DNA of 64,000 nucleotides from Acarospora socialis (lineage: Eukaryota; Ascomycota; Lecanoromycetes; Acarosporales; Acarosporaceae), in NCBI GenBank assembly GCA_025617375.2, contig JAMYGW020000004.1:2232001-2296000 (forward strand). The letters run 5' to 3'. The notes under the pieces were generated by a model, which searched no databases, was not told the DNA's origin, and saw nothing but the letters and a program-made list of their open reading frames with translations. Shown in pieces: positions 35,222 through 47,525 of the stretch. The translations under genes were made by a program, and so were the position numbers. Numbering within the stretch: the stretch's first letter is position 1; each line of letters begins with the position of its first letter.

Positions 35222-37765
35222 ATGGATACCGAGGACGGAGACATATTTATCAAGGTTCGTGACAGCCTGTCCCTACATAAGCGGGATATACAAGCCCTAT
35301 GGCATTCATGTTGGCTGATTGTGGAATATCTGCAGAGCCTTGCCTACTTTGTTCGGACTCATGAGAAGGCACTCGCGAATGCTATACAGATCAAGCGTCC
35401 GACTCCCAGACCTTCCCAATCTACCAACTCGGTAGCCGGAGCTACATCGGCAGCAAACTCGAGTACCAACAAGTATGTCCCCACCACCGCTTCGTCTACG
35501 TCTGGTGCTCTTGCGGCGGCGTTATCGTTGGGCACTCTTGGCTTTGCTTCTCAGAGCATCAAGCCTGCGAAGCTAACATTGTCCCCGAACCAACTCTACT
35601 ACCTATTGTCTCGCTTCGAAGAGCTCTCAATCCCTGTCGGGCCTATGACGGTTCGCTTGGAGAATATTCATACAAATACTTCACCGGCAAATTATGTGTC
35701 ATTCCTCGGCCAGGCCCAGAGGCCTAAGAGCAGAAGTGATAAGGACTCGATCCACTCGGTGTCAAGTATGGGCAGCATAGTGTCCAACATGTCCTCCATG
35801 TGGTCCAGTATCGGCTTGGGGTCATCAAGCTCTGCTGCAAAGATGGAAAAGGCCAAGGCTCAAATACAAGCAGACCTCAAATACCTATACTCTGCTTTCA
35901 CGAAAGTCCCTTGCCTAAAACTGTGCTGGGACCATAAGGCACGCTTGATCAAGAACTTTGAGGAGTTTCCCTTTGATACCGCCGTACCCCTGCTCGCGTT
36001 CAAAAACATCAGCACTCTCGAGATTGTTGATGTGGATTTTCGGCAGTTCTTCGGATGGGACCAGCTATCGGATCAGCTACGGACACTGGTGGTCAAACGT
36101 GCTAGCCTTGAAGATCCGGCCGATCTTCTGGTCAACGTCGTGCTCGACGATATGGACAAGCGGCGGCGGCGTTCGTCAAAAACCCAATCGACCCCTTTGC
36201 ACACCATGCAACCCCCTAGCCCGATAATCAAGCGGGACCAGGATTCGAAACCAAATTCCGCTCCAGGTTCGCCGAACGCAGAGGCAGTCATTGAACAGAG
36301 TTCAAGCCTACAAGCATTTGACTCGATGGGTGCAAGTCCAGAATCCCCTCGGATGCAGTGCCGCCCTCGACCCAAAAGCATGTCTCCGAGGCGGCCGGGA
36401 AGCTCCAGGCAGGGTTCCTACCAGCGCCAACCGAGACATGGAGGGCACCGGGTCAAGCGTTCGGGATCCGGTAGCTCGAATTCCAGCGGACAGTCGATTC
36501 CACCCTACCGATTCGGTAGCTCGTCAAATGTACTCTTGCCTGGAATACTCCCGGCGTCGAAGTGGAGGTTTTTGAGACATTTAAGCCTAGCGGACAATTC
36601 ACTGACGAACTTGTCTTCGTCCAGCCTTGCTCCTCTTGCTGATTCGCTGCATTCTTTGGACCTTTCTGCCAATCACTTCTCCGAGATCCCAGATTGCTTG
36701 GCAACCTTGACTTCCTTGAGAGCTTTGAACCTCTCGAACTGTATGATTGATTCATTACACTCTCTCTCGAGGAACCCTCTCCCTGCAATCACAGCCTTAA
36801 ATCTGCGCAATAATCGACTCATCTCCATAGCCGGCGTCGAGCGACTGCTCTCCCTTGAGCGGCTCGACCTTCGTGACAACAAGATGTCGGATCCTACCGA
36901 ACTTGCAAGATTAACAGGGATGCCGGAAATTCACGAGGTTTGGGTCGCCAACAATCCGTTCATCAGAACACATGGGAACTATAGGATTACAATCTTCAAC
37001 CTATTTCGGACCACACCTGGACATAGAGAGGATATCGTCATTGACTCGTTGGGTCCAAATTACAGTGAACGGAGGCAGCTCCTGGACCGAGTTCCTGAGC
37101 CACAAGGTGTCCCCGTAATCAAACCCAGCCACGATCTTGATATAGAGCCGACAGAAAAGCCCGACAGCCACGCAACTACAGCTGCTGTCAATGGCAGAGT
37201 GGCAGAAAATGTTGGCAAACCAAGGCCAAGTCTAGTAGCGACGCAAAGTGAATCCGTTGTGGGTTCCACTCGACGCCGCAAGGGTCCACGACGGAGGTTT
37301 GTGGAGCTATCAGGAGAGAGAAATCCTTCGATCGTTGATGTACTATCACCTGTTCCCAGCACTCCGGCGGCACCTTTAGCAGACGCCTACGAGGTTGATG
37401 CTAGTGATGCGTCACCCCGGCACGTCACAGCCCCCACTACCTCGTCGCCGATCGATTCGACATTACCAACTTCAGCTCTAAAATCGGCTCCAGATCTAGC
37501 ACGTGCCAAGACCGCTCCTCTGGCGGACGTTCACGGACTGGGCTTTGGTGGAAACGCTTACAGGCGCAAGATCGAAACTCTTAAGAGCGAAGTCGGCAAC
37601 GGTTGGCTGAGCGTGTTGAGCGAAGAGGGGTGGGACAGCCAGCGGGGCGCCCTTTTGAACCGTGAACATGTTGACCTCGGCCATAGCAGCACAATCAGAC
37701 CTGGGTTGACCGGGCCAAAGGCTGCAAGTCAGGGAATAGTCAGCGGAACTCGAACTCTGGGATAA
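35222..37765 (+). CDS. Leucine-rich repeat protein
   Basis: The frame runs 35222-37765, but I favour an 81-bp phase-0 intron at 35255-35335 (donor gttcgt, acceptor tgcag). Splicing joins MDTEDGDIFIK to SLAYFVRTHEKALANA, giving 820 residues rather than 847. A Ser/Pro-rich first half is followed by five or six leucine-rich repeats from about residue 415 to 560, for example LRHLSLADNSLTNL, LHSLDLSANHFSEIP, LRALNLSNCMIDSL, ITALNLRNNRLISI and LERLDLRDNKM. An LRR-cap-like NNPFIRTHGNYRITIFNLF then precedes a disordered tail with a basic cluster (RRRKGPRRRF). Filamentous ascomycetes have a conserved protein of this layout; its partner is not known to me. A role in protein docking is a generic inference from the repeats. 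Confidence 0.8.
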   Translation: MDTEDGDIFIKVRDSLSLHKRDIQALWHSCWLIVEYLQSLAYFVRTHEKALANAIQIKRPTPRPSQSTNSVAGATSAANSSTNKYVPTTASSTSGALAAALSLGTLGFASQSIKPAKLTLSPNQLYYLLSRFEELSIPVGPMTVRLENIHTNTSPANYVSFLGQAQRPKSRSDKDSIHSVSSMGSIVSNMSSMWSSIGLGSSSSAAKMEKAKAQIQADLKYLYSAFTKVPCLKLCWDHKARLIKNFEEFPFDTAVPLLAFKNISTLEIVDVDFRQFFGWDQLSDQLRTLVVKRASLEDPADLLVNVVLDDMDKRRRRSSKTQSTPLHTMQPPSPIIKRDQDSKPNSAPGSPNAEAVIEQSSSLQAFDSMGASPESPRMQCRPRPKSMSPRRPGSSRQGSYQRQPRHGGHRVKRSGSGSSNSSGQSIPPYRFGSSSNVLLPGILPASKWRFLRHLSLADNSLTNLSSSSLAPLADSLHSLDLSANHFSEIPDCLATLTSLRALNLSNCMIDSLHSLSRNPLPAITALNLRNNRLISIAGVERLLSLERLDLRDNKMSDPTELARLTGMPEIHEVWVANNPFIRTHGNYRITIFNLFRTTPGHREDIVIDSLGPNYSERRQLLDRVPEPQGVPVIKPSHDLDIEPTEKPDSHATTAAVNGRVAENVGKPRPSLVATQSESVVGSTRRRKGPRRRFVELSGERNPSIVDVLSPVPSTPAAPLADAYEVDASDASPRHVTAPTTSSPIDSTLPTSALKSAPDLARAKTAPLADVHGLGFGGNAYRRKIETLKSEVGNGWLSVLSEEGWDSQRGALLNREHVDLGHSSTIRPGLTGPKAASQGIVSGTRTLG

Positions 37766-39686
37766 TACGTCTTGGACGTGATGAGCACTGCTTCATTCTG
37801 AAAAAAGGGCAATGCGTGTGTGAGAGTAGCAGCGATCGACGACCGAAAAGTTCCTTTGACATTAAGGATCCGTACTCTCACCATCTATTTCATAATCCTC
37901 ATTCTCTGTTGGCGTTACGTATTTGTTTACCTTTTCGTCCGTTTGTTTCACCAACTCTTTCTCTCTCGTAATTGTTTCGCTCTTGTAATGGATTCGCTGG
38001 TACGGTGGTTTAAATGCTGCGATGTTCTTGGTGGGGCTATCTGAGCGTTAAATGCATATATGACATAGGCGGCATTGTGGGCGTTGCATGGTCAAGGATC
38101 TCTGGCAGTTATGGCGTATACGCATCAAGTGGTCAATCCGATCATGTTTCTTCTCTAGGTGGAGAATCCAAGACGCGTATGACGCTGTGAAAGGGTTCCC
38201 CGTCTCCAGCATTGTGACCGGGGCCGTGTTGTGATCCGCTCTGCACTCTCCAGGCAGTCTCCATTGACAGGACCTTGCTCTCACAATCCTGTATATATCG
38301 AATTTTCAATATCTCCCGAGTAATCGTCAGAGTACTTCTCCCAGCCTTCTAAGACGCGAAAACGAGCGGGCCCGTGGTGGAGGGATAACCTTCCATAAGC
38401 CACCGATATTCTAGAATCTTATCTTGCCTTTGAAATCGAAGCCGTTCCCTGGATGAACAGCCAATGATAATGCTTCCTGTGCTGTATTCTCGAAAGCAGC
38501 GATGCTTGTTGGGAGCGCTTGCGCGGCTGATGGTGGGGAGCACTTTTTATATCTGAACACGAAAGGCAGGTGGAGCAGAGTTAGCGTCAACGCCGCCCCT
38601 GATGGCGACAAATCGGGTATGGCCTCCGTTGTTTGGGGCTGATATTAATACGAGTAACTTCATAGATAACTTCAGTTAATATTGTGAAGTCTCTGCACGG
38701 TGACCGTTGATTTTCACATGTTTTCGGTATCTTGAATAAAATCTCTGAAAAGCTCTTTACTGTGGAGACTTGAGAGGAGACTTCCATTATTCCACATCGC
38801 CGTAGCCGTGACACCCGTTTTCAAGTACCTTACCTTACTCACCTAAACTGCGCGGCTGCATTCCAACCAGAAAAAAGGGATCCGCGCACGATTCCCTACC
38901 TTAGACGAGGCGCCCTAACCACTCCCAGTTATCCTTCTCTGCACATACACTCGAATCCACGAAACTGTGACAACATCACAGCCCCTCAACGAACAGCCTT
39001 TATTTCCACGATACAGCTACGAGAAACAGCTTGATCCATTGCAAGCCGTTGCGTAACCAGATCAACTATCACTTCGACTCCTGCCACTGGCCAGCTGAAG
39101 AGCAATCGAGGCCACGATAACCTTTGGCGGTGAATACTGAGCTGCTATCTACTCCTCTCGACAAGCCGCAACATCGGTTTCTGAAGTCTATACCCAGCAG
39201 CTATAATACTACGACAGAATTCAACGTACAATCTCAGCCGCATCTCGTGGTTGAGCCAGTGCTTTCTTGCTGAGCCGAACGGCAAAAGCGCAAGCCAAAC
39301 GGTCCCCTCGGGTGGCCCAACTCCGTCATTCATCATCATAAGGGCATTCACCACCCGTCCTCGTCACTTGTACGCATACCAGTGCTCGAACACAGCCTCC
39401 GGTGCCTGTTCGCCCCGTGGTCTCCTAGAGTCATTTTATTTACAGTGTATGTGGTTTAGCACGCAGTGGCAGAATACAAAATACCCGCTCGCGCCAACCA
39501 CCTCTCTTTCACGCCGCCTACTCTTTTCGTGTCAATGAATCTTGTCTGACCCCGCGCTTTAGATTGCAGGTATAAACGTTCCATAATACGTATCACGTCG
39601 TTGAGCGGACGCGAATTCGCCCCCCCACCCCCGACCCTCACCCTCACGGTCTTATTTACACCACCTTCTGTGAGCAGAAGTAAGCT
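37766..39686. other. Intergenic, LRR 3' flank and PP1 promoter side
   Basis: 1.9 kb without recognised genes. A locally AT-rich patch lies near 38630-38760 and a C-rich run at about 39618-39650, just upstream of the PP1 start. Confidence 0.5.
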
Positions 39687-40917
<1,231 letters not shown>

Positions 40918-43121
40918 AGTACCAATACGAACTTTCTATGTGCAGCAGGTTCGGGCGGAGATGATCTCTTTCAGTCGCCGGTGCAGCAACAGCAACAACC
41001 ACGACATCTTTCATCGAACCCTACACGACAGGCGAGGCGAGGCGATGCGAAGCGGAGCGAAGTCGAGTCAGCGTCTGTCCGTCAGACATTCCTATCATCT
41101 TTACCATACGTCGAACACGAAACTCTACTCTCAAGCCGGGGCAACGCTCGATACCGCGACTCAAGAATTCAATTGCGTTGCTTGCATGGGCTTGGGTCTG
41201 GTTCTGGTTCTTAGCCGTGGCATTTTTCTTTGATATGGAATGGTGGAATGTCAGTCAGTCAGTCAGTCAGTCAGTCAGTCGGCCATGGGTGGGTATGTGT
41301 AGCTGCGCGCGCTGGTTCTGTATTTCTCCTCTTTACTTTGTCGTGTCCGTGGTTGGGAAAGCGGGGTGAACACGGTGGTCGACGATATGATCGCTAGCCC
41401 GGTCGACCAAACCAGACATGAGAATCAGCATCTGCAGATGATGTGCGGTCTTTGTTGCGTGTGAGAGCGAAGCGGAGCTACTTGGCTTCTTCTGCGTGTG
41501 TATGGGTTGTCTGTCTGTCAGTCTGCGGTTTCCCCGTACCTTTCCACCTGTGCCCGTAGCTTCACTATAGGTACCCTGTACTTTTTCTGATGAACGAACC
41601 ATTTACGAGCGAGCATCACTTTTTTTCGATCAACTCACTCCACGCGTCAAAGCCTGTCTCTCGCCCCGTCATGTCCAGCCCTTTCCTCCTCCTGACCACC
41701 CACCTACCCAGACCCTGGGCCTTTATCCTCGTCTTCACGAAATGCAGCTAACTCAACTACTTCACCTCTCCCCGAACACCCTCTCCGCTGCGTCCCCTAT
41801 CCACAGCACCCATCCTATCCCACCGCTCTCCCATCCCCTTTTGCTTTATTTCCCATCCTCAACTGTCACCCAACCCCTGCCAAACACAACCTCCACTCCC
41901 GACATGACGTAGGTAACGAACCCCACATCCACCGACCCAGACCTGGACCCCTCAACTCTCATTTCCTCCCAACCCCAGTCCCAATCAACATGGACCAAAC
42001 CCACCACCTCTCGCAAAAGAAACACCTACTCCCTTCCCACTCTCTCCAACCCACCTCACCTCCCCGCCTCAAACCCGCACCCACACCTCCTCCTGATCTC
42101 TGACCCCACCTTCAACCTCCGACCTTGCGTCTTACCTGGAGCGAAGAAGTGCCAGTTGGAAATAGTAGGGTAGTGTAGTGTAGTGTAGGGTATGGTCGGC
42201 AACCCTCTACGTGGCTAGGGCAATGCATCCGATTAACTGGTAGTATCAGAATGTATCTTAGCTGTGGTGTGGGGTTCATGGTGTGAGCTGTAGCGTAGGG
42301 GATGGGTGGGTTGATGGTTGAGGGAGGAAGTTAAGGCAGGTGCTGATTGGCGGGGGTGGAGTGAATAGGGTGGATGGGAGAGGGTAGGGCAGAAAAATAA
42401 GATCGTGAGGGATTGGGGAGGGGCGATGGGATCTGCATCTGGGGGAGGGGTGAGGGGGGGGGGATTGACTTTTGTTGTGGAGGAAGTATGACAGTGAGAA
42501 CCATCTGAAGATGAAGTGTTCGACTCTGCTCTAGAAGGTTGATTGAGGAACGTTCGACTCGACAATCGGTCAGAATTTTGAGCCAAGACGTTAGCTCTAC
42601 AGACCCTCTTCAGAGATCTAGTTGTGGGTATGTACTCTGAATGACATTCTCAAGGGAAAAAGCAAGCTCTATGAGGAATCTGTTGCAGGATCAACGCCAG
42701 CTTGTGTTGTTGGTGAGGGCGTTGTTGATGAAGAGTAGTGTGGTGGTTATGGATGAGGCGACGGCGAGTGTGCATTCGGAGACTGCAAGTAGAGTATGAG
42801 AGGTGGTGAGGAGGGAGTTGCAGGCAAGGGGGACAACGCTGGTTAGTGTGGCGCATTGGGCTGAGGAAAGGGAGAATGTTGATGGTGTTTTGAAGTTGGC
42901 AGATGGTGACCTAATTCAGGTGCAAGAAAGTGAAAAGGGTCAAATTTGAGGCTGAGCTGATCTTGCTTCCAATAAAGTGTATCATGCACAGAAAGAGAGT
43001 CTGGTGTTCCTCACAGACACAAGGTAAAGTAAGCTAGGACGGGATTCTGTTCAACACTAGATGACAATGATAGATTTTCAGGTCTAGGTCTAACAGAGAT
43101 ATATGTATGAGATTCATCGTC
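40918..43121. other. Intergenic with strand-biased low-complexity tracts
   Basis: 2.2 kb between PP1 and the accessory stretch. 41630-42120 is strongly pyrimidine/C-rich on the + strand and 42240-42480 is G-rich. Open frames follow the base bias and look spurious. No gene was recognised. Confidence 0.5.
41251..41280. repeat. TCAG microsatellite, 7.5 units
   Basis: A perfect tandem run of TCAG, about 330 bp beyond the PP1 stop. Confidence 0.9.
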
Positions 43122-45609
43122 TCATACTATGTAGCAAGTACCTGACGGACTATGCAACAAAGCACCAAACGTCTCCGGGACCTTTTGACACTGGCACAAA
43201 TTCACCAGCATTTTCGCAGTCATTGACAATGCAACCCATCTCGCTTTGGTCTCTCCAAAATACCCCCACCAGTCCCTTATCACTTCAGATTCGCTGTTGT
43301 CATAGCAGGCCTGAAAGTCTTGTTCTACATAAGTGCTAGCCTTCAGTAATAAGCTGACAGCATCCTCAATCTCGATGAAGTCGTCGGGTCCCTCGAACAG
43401 TACTCCAGATGCGAAGTACTGGGACACAACGGCCTCGAGAGAGGTGATCTTGTAATCGGTACGATAAGGTAGGTTTGGTAAGACACATGTGCTTGTCTCC
43501 ATAACCGCGGTCTCCAGCTCTCGCAGCCTCACTTTAATCGGAACTTGTTCTGAGTCAAGGTCGATGGCGTCCGGATGATTCCACAGATTGCGTGCGACGG
43601 CAAGCATTCTGGCAGTCTTCTCGCTTAGCCATTTGTGCTGCTCTGGAAAGTAGCAGCGATTCTGACTCGGGAGCAAAGTGAAGGCGAACGCCATCGGCTG
43701 TCGAACAGTCTCCCAATGCTCTGCAGCACTGGCGAACACGGTTCGGTTGTAAGTTCGGTCTGGGGAAAAGCCACCGATGCCGCAGATCGCGCTGGCGTAC
43801 TGCTCGCTGGGAATTAACGGGCAGAGATTGGTGAATATTGTACCGGCGCGGAAAGCAACATGGACTAGAGGCTTGTTGTTCAGTGAGCCAGGTACACTGA
43901 TCCAGAGGTCCTGAATATGGACTGAGGTCTCGGTGTTGGGTTCACGGGTACTAATCTCAGAGTAGGGGTTGTCGCTACCGATGATTCTCCAAATATCGGC
44001 TATAGGCATTTCCACAGCGTAGCAGCCACCGAAATCTTCGCACCAGGTAGCTTCATGGATGGGAACATCGTATAAGATATCCGTCATTTCATTGGAGTCA
44101 CAGAATCGTCTCAATATGGTCAGCCATGGAGGTTCAGTGCTATCGACATATCTCTGGATGTCACGCCTATGCGGCTCTGGAATAGAGAAGAACTTCTTGG
44201 GAAAGCTCACGACACCGTAACTGGAGTCAGGTCTACCGGAAGGCAAAACTACACTCGGTCCCCGGAAATCCAGGGCTTTGCAGTAGCGTTCGACATACCG
44301 AGTCTGAGCAGGAGTTAACGGTACGCTTGTTAATTTGTATCGGGGAACGGTTACTGCCAGGTCTTAGCGTGACTGAATCACTCTTTCGGTTTCTTAGCTC
44401 TCACGGGCTCCGTTCAAAAGAGTCTTGAACTTGTGCAGCTGCTTACAGCCTTCTTCATCCGAGTTCTGCATGTAGATTTGAGTCGCAGTTGCAATGGATT
44501 TGATCTTGTCATGTTCGGCCAATCCAACATCAGCCAGGCCACGTTGCACTTGGAAGCGGAAGTAGCGTGTCTGGGTGCCGTCTCCGGCCAGCTCAGGATG
44601 GTCCTCAGCGAACTTGGCTGCGATGGCATCTGCATCGGTTGCCATATCGAGTAGTGTCTGGCCTACCTCTATCAAGTTTTTCCCAAATGGCCTGAGCGAG
44701 CCCTTTCCGGTGCCGATCGATACAATGCATTGGAAGTCGCGTGGAGGGTTGTTCCAACATGCTTTGGCCTCTTTGTAGGCGATATCAACGGGACAGTTAT
44801 ATCCTGCACCTCCATCAACAAATTCCTGGCTGTATCTGCCGATCGCGATAGGGTCGAAGAAGGAGGTGGCAGCTGAAGTCGCTCGAGCCGCCTCCCATAT
44901 CTCGGGCAGCACGTCTGATTGACCTTCGCGATCATAGTTGCGAAAACAGACCAAGCTTCTAGCCTCTCGTCTCAGGGAACACACGAACCTGTTGAAAAAG
45001 ACATTAGAAGAGTCGTTAAGCAGGACACGTCATGACCTAAAGGGCAGACTCACATCTTGCAGGGGGGGTTATCCTCCATCAATGCAGCTCGTTCCTGATC
45101 ATTTCTCAAGCGGTTCTTTATGATCGCTTTGGTTTCCTTCTCTAGGGCTTTTGTATCGCATCGTCCTCTGGCTCGAGTAACATTGGCGACGGTGGCGATG
45201 AAGTTCAACGAATGTTTGGGTGCAAACACTACTCTTGAAAGCTTCAGGTATTCGTCAATCGCGTCTCCCACTGTCATTCGCAACCGACCGAGCAAAATGG
45301 CAATGAGCCTGTGTAGAAGAAATCAGTCCGTTGTCTGATTGACATTGGGCAGCATTCACCCACCCTCCTGTGCTTGTTCCGCCAATGAGATCGAATACAT
45401 CGCACGGTTTCGGTGGGTTACGATTGTCGATGCTTTTCATCAGGTATTCGAGGACCATGAGTGTCGAGAGACCTCGAACTCCGCCGCCGTCTCCCTATAT
45501 ATCAGCTTGCTGAATTTGACCTGCTGAGGTGCTCTGAACACTTACCGAGAGCAAGGACTCTCAGTCCTCTCTGAGGCAGCGCAGCACTTGCCGGGCCAGT
45601 TTGCGCCAT
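43122..45609 (-). CDS. Patatin-like phospholipase fused to a large C-terminal domain of unknown function
   Basis: Preferred model (complement): 45546-45609, 45364-45490, 45054-45308, 44405-44988, 43122-44353; 753 residues. The patatin domain has LALDGGGVRGLSTL (oxyanion DGGGxRG), GGTSTGGLIA (nucleophile Ser) and FVDGGAGYNCP (catalytic Asp, DGG), so the dyad is intact. It is the single-domain phospholipase A2/lysophospholipase type, distinct from the lipase at 30329-32506. The fourth intron (44354-44404, 51 bp) is the uncertain one: donor gtgaga, a CTAAG branch-like word and acceptor ggcag. If it is retained, translation stops at 44394 with a 346-residue patatin-only protein. If spliced, it leads in frame into 1,232 bp more coding sequence that has no suitable ATG of its own. 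I recognise nothing in the roughly 410-residue C-terminal part. Confidence 0.78.
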
Positions 45610-45887
45610 TAGTATTGTCTGCGTCACGGGGAGGTGAAGGTTGTGATGGAAACTGTGCTTTGGATGGGTGCGCAGCCTCAATCGGTAGCTAAGCGTGTAA
45701 AAGCCTTCGTACATCTTGCTTCGGGTGCCACGTGCCACTAAACCTAGATCCGGAGCCCCTCTGTTGTACATACCTGAGATAGACAACAATCATCACCTAT
45801 AGGCAGACAATCCTGCATACACGAGGTTACTTCTATTCTGCCCCTGCTCCTAACATCGGGTAGCCTTTCCTTATGAGATAGCCACAG

Positions 45888-46909
45888 GTTCCAGACCGCC
45901 ATGTTCCAAGACCTGAAGACGGAGCCCTCAGACTGCGCCGCCTTTTCAGAACATTGAAAAGGTCTAAAGAGATATCGGCATCATTTTACGAGTATATTGC
46001 GAAATGCACCAACACCTTGCCTTACGTGCAAGGTCTCCACATCGAGATCTGGTTACAGACGACCACAGCCCGGGAGAACAAGAGCCAGATTGCCTGCAGT
46101 GTCGGTGATATGCGCCGGGTATTAGCTGCGAGCGATGCACTGACTTGCTTCTCGACAGACTCCCAAAGCAAGCGAGAGCAAACTGATCACGGCGAGCTTC
46201 GCTCAATATACAGTCAGGACTACCTTGTGAGTTCGATAGGATGCCCACCGATCCTCTCAGCTCTTCGCTAATCTCAACATTCTCGCCAGTCATACATACC
46301 ACTCACAATCACCGTACGTAGTGTACTAGAAGCAGAAACGATTGATCGCTGACTTACTCATTCCAGCTCGAAGAAAACGGTTGCCCCTTCCTCTTCTTCT
46401 GCAACGTACGCGCAGATAAGCTGGTCTACGACATCAAGAAAAAAATCGAACTAGGAACTTTCATCCGCTACAGACACCAAGAGCTCCAGTTCAACAAGGC
46501 CTCGCTCCATAATGGTCGAGAAATCGGATACTACTGTTCCAATGATACATCCCATGCCGATGGCCGATACCACCTTCAACTCATCAACACTGGGCCACCG
46601 CGTGATCGTCACAAGACGTTCGTGCAGATCCTTGTGCGAACGATTACCGGGTAAGTACTTAAGCTTTAACTTGTGGGTACTATTCATGATTTTAATTTGC
46701 CTAGTAAGACGGTAACGCTCAACGACGTTGACCTTATGGACACGATTGACATCCTCAAAGACAAAATCCAAGAGAAGGAGGGTATTCCTCAGGAGCAACA
46801 ACGGCTTTTATTCGCCGGAAAGCAGCTGGAAGGTGGTCGGACGCTTGTAGACTATGGCATCAGGCAAGGGTCTACACTACATTTGGTGCTAAGATTACTT
46901 GGTGGCTGA
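45888..46909 (+). CDS. Protein with tandem ubiquitin-like domains and a free C-terminal diglycine (5' end unresolved)
   Basis: Exons 45888-46226, 46290-46313 (24-bp microexon), 46367-46650, 46705-46909; 283 residues from 45888. There is no in-frame ATG between an upstream stop at 45879 and the middle of exon 1, so a 5' exon is missing. A CTAAC branch-like word at about 45850 and a cag acceptor ending at 45887 suggest an intron there. The last about 78 residues are a clear diverged ubiquitin: [57 protein letters not shown], then stop. Before it, about residues 127-195, lies a much more diverged ubiquitin-like stretch ([20 protein letters not shown]). Relative to ubiquitin, K11, K27, K29, K33, K48 and R72 are kept; K6 is R, K63 is Q and R74 is L. 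Conjugation to targets is possible but unproven. Confidence 0.75.
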
Positions 46910-47048
46910 GAGACACTATTGAGCTGGGTCTGCCAGAAGTCTTAGGCATGGGCATGGTTTTCAGGCTGTTTTTTTAGCAGTCACAGCGCTCTGGCTCAGG
47001 GGGTGTGCCAGAATTTGAGCCAACCCGCATTCCGTATGCGCAGGTCTG

Positions 47049-47525
47049 ATGAGGGGCAGATTCGTACACGCTCTGAGGGCACACTATGAGAAGTATGGTC
47101 CGATCATACATATACCAACCAAGGAGCTGTCGTTCACCGACACCCAAGCATGGCAAAATGTCTGCGGCCATCACAACCGGGAGAAGAAGATCCCCTGAAA
47201 CCCATTATGGTATCAACCTGCCATCAACAATGTGCACAGCATCTTCTCGGCGGATAACGCGAACCACACTCGGATTCATCGCTTGTTGGCTCGTGCTTTC
47301 TCGGAGAAGGCGCTCAAGGAACAGGAACATCCAATCCAGACCTACTTTGACTTGCTCATGACCCGGCTGCACGCATAGGCGGATAACCGTCCCATCAACT
47401 TGCCATGCTGGAGGTGCGCGTCATCTTGTCGAAGATGATCTGGAACTTCGACATCGTCAACAAGGACCCGCTGTACGATTGGAAGGAACAGGAGACGTAT
47501 GTGGTGTGGATCAAGAATTCCGCTG
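47049..47525 (+). pseudogene. Cytochrome P450 pseudogene with central deletion
   Basis: The N-terminal part reads RGRFVHALRAHYEKYGPIIH, then ELSFTDTQAWQNVCGH and RLLARAFSEKALKEQE, the typical region from the N-terminal beta sheet to helix C of fungal monooxygenases. It is broken by in-frame stops at 47196 and 47376. From 47405, in another frame, comes EVRVILSKMIWNFDI and a following QETYVVW stretch, the family's extreme C-terminus. About 330 central residues, including the I helix, ExxR and the heme-binding cysteine loop, are absent. The copy is therefore dead. The similarity is to CYPs of the fungal secondary-metabolism type. A GGGCC-repeat run (47580-47605) follows directly. Confidence 0.82.

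Noticed and set aside
41630-42600. Possible Pro/Thr-rich gene on either strand
   Set aside because: Strong strand base bias alone explains the open frames; no start, domain or intron pattern supports a gene.
43122-44246. Separate 374-codon gene downstream of the patatin gene
   Set aside because: The apparent start is a TTG, and no in-frame ATG exists before the conserved-looking region; the frame joins the patatin exon exactly through a consensus 51-bp intron. Kept as part of one gene, with the two-gene option noted.
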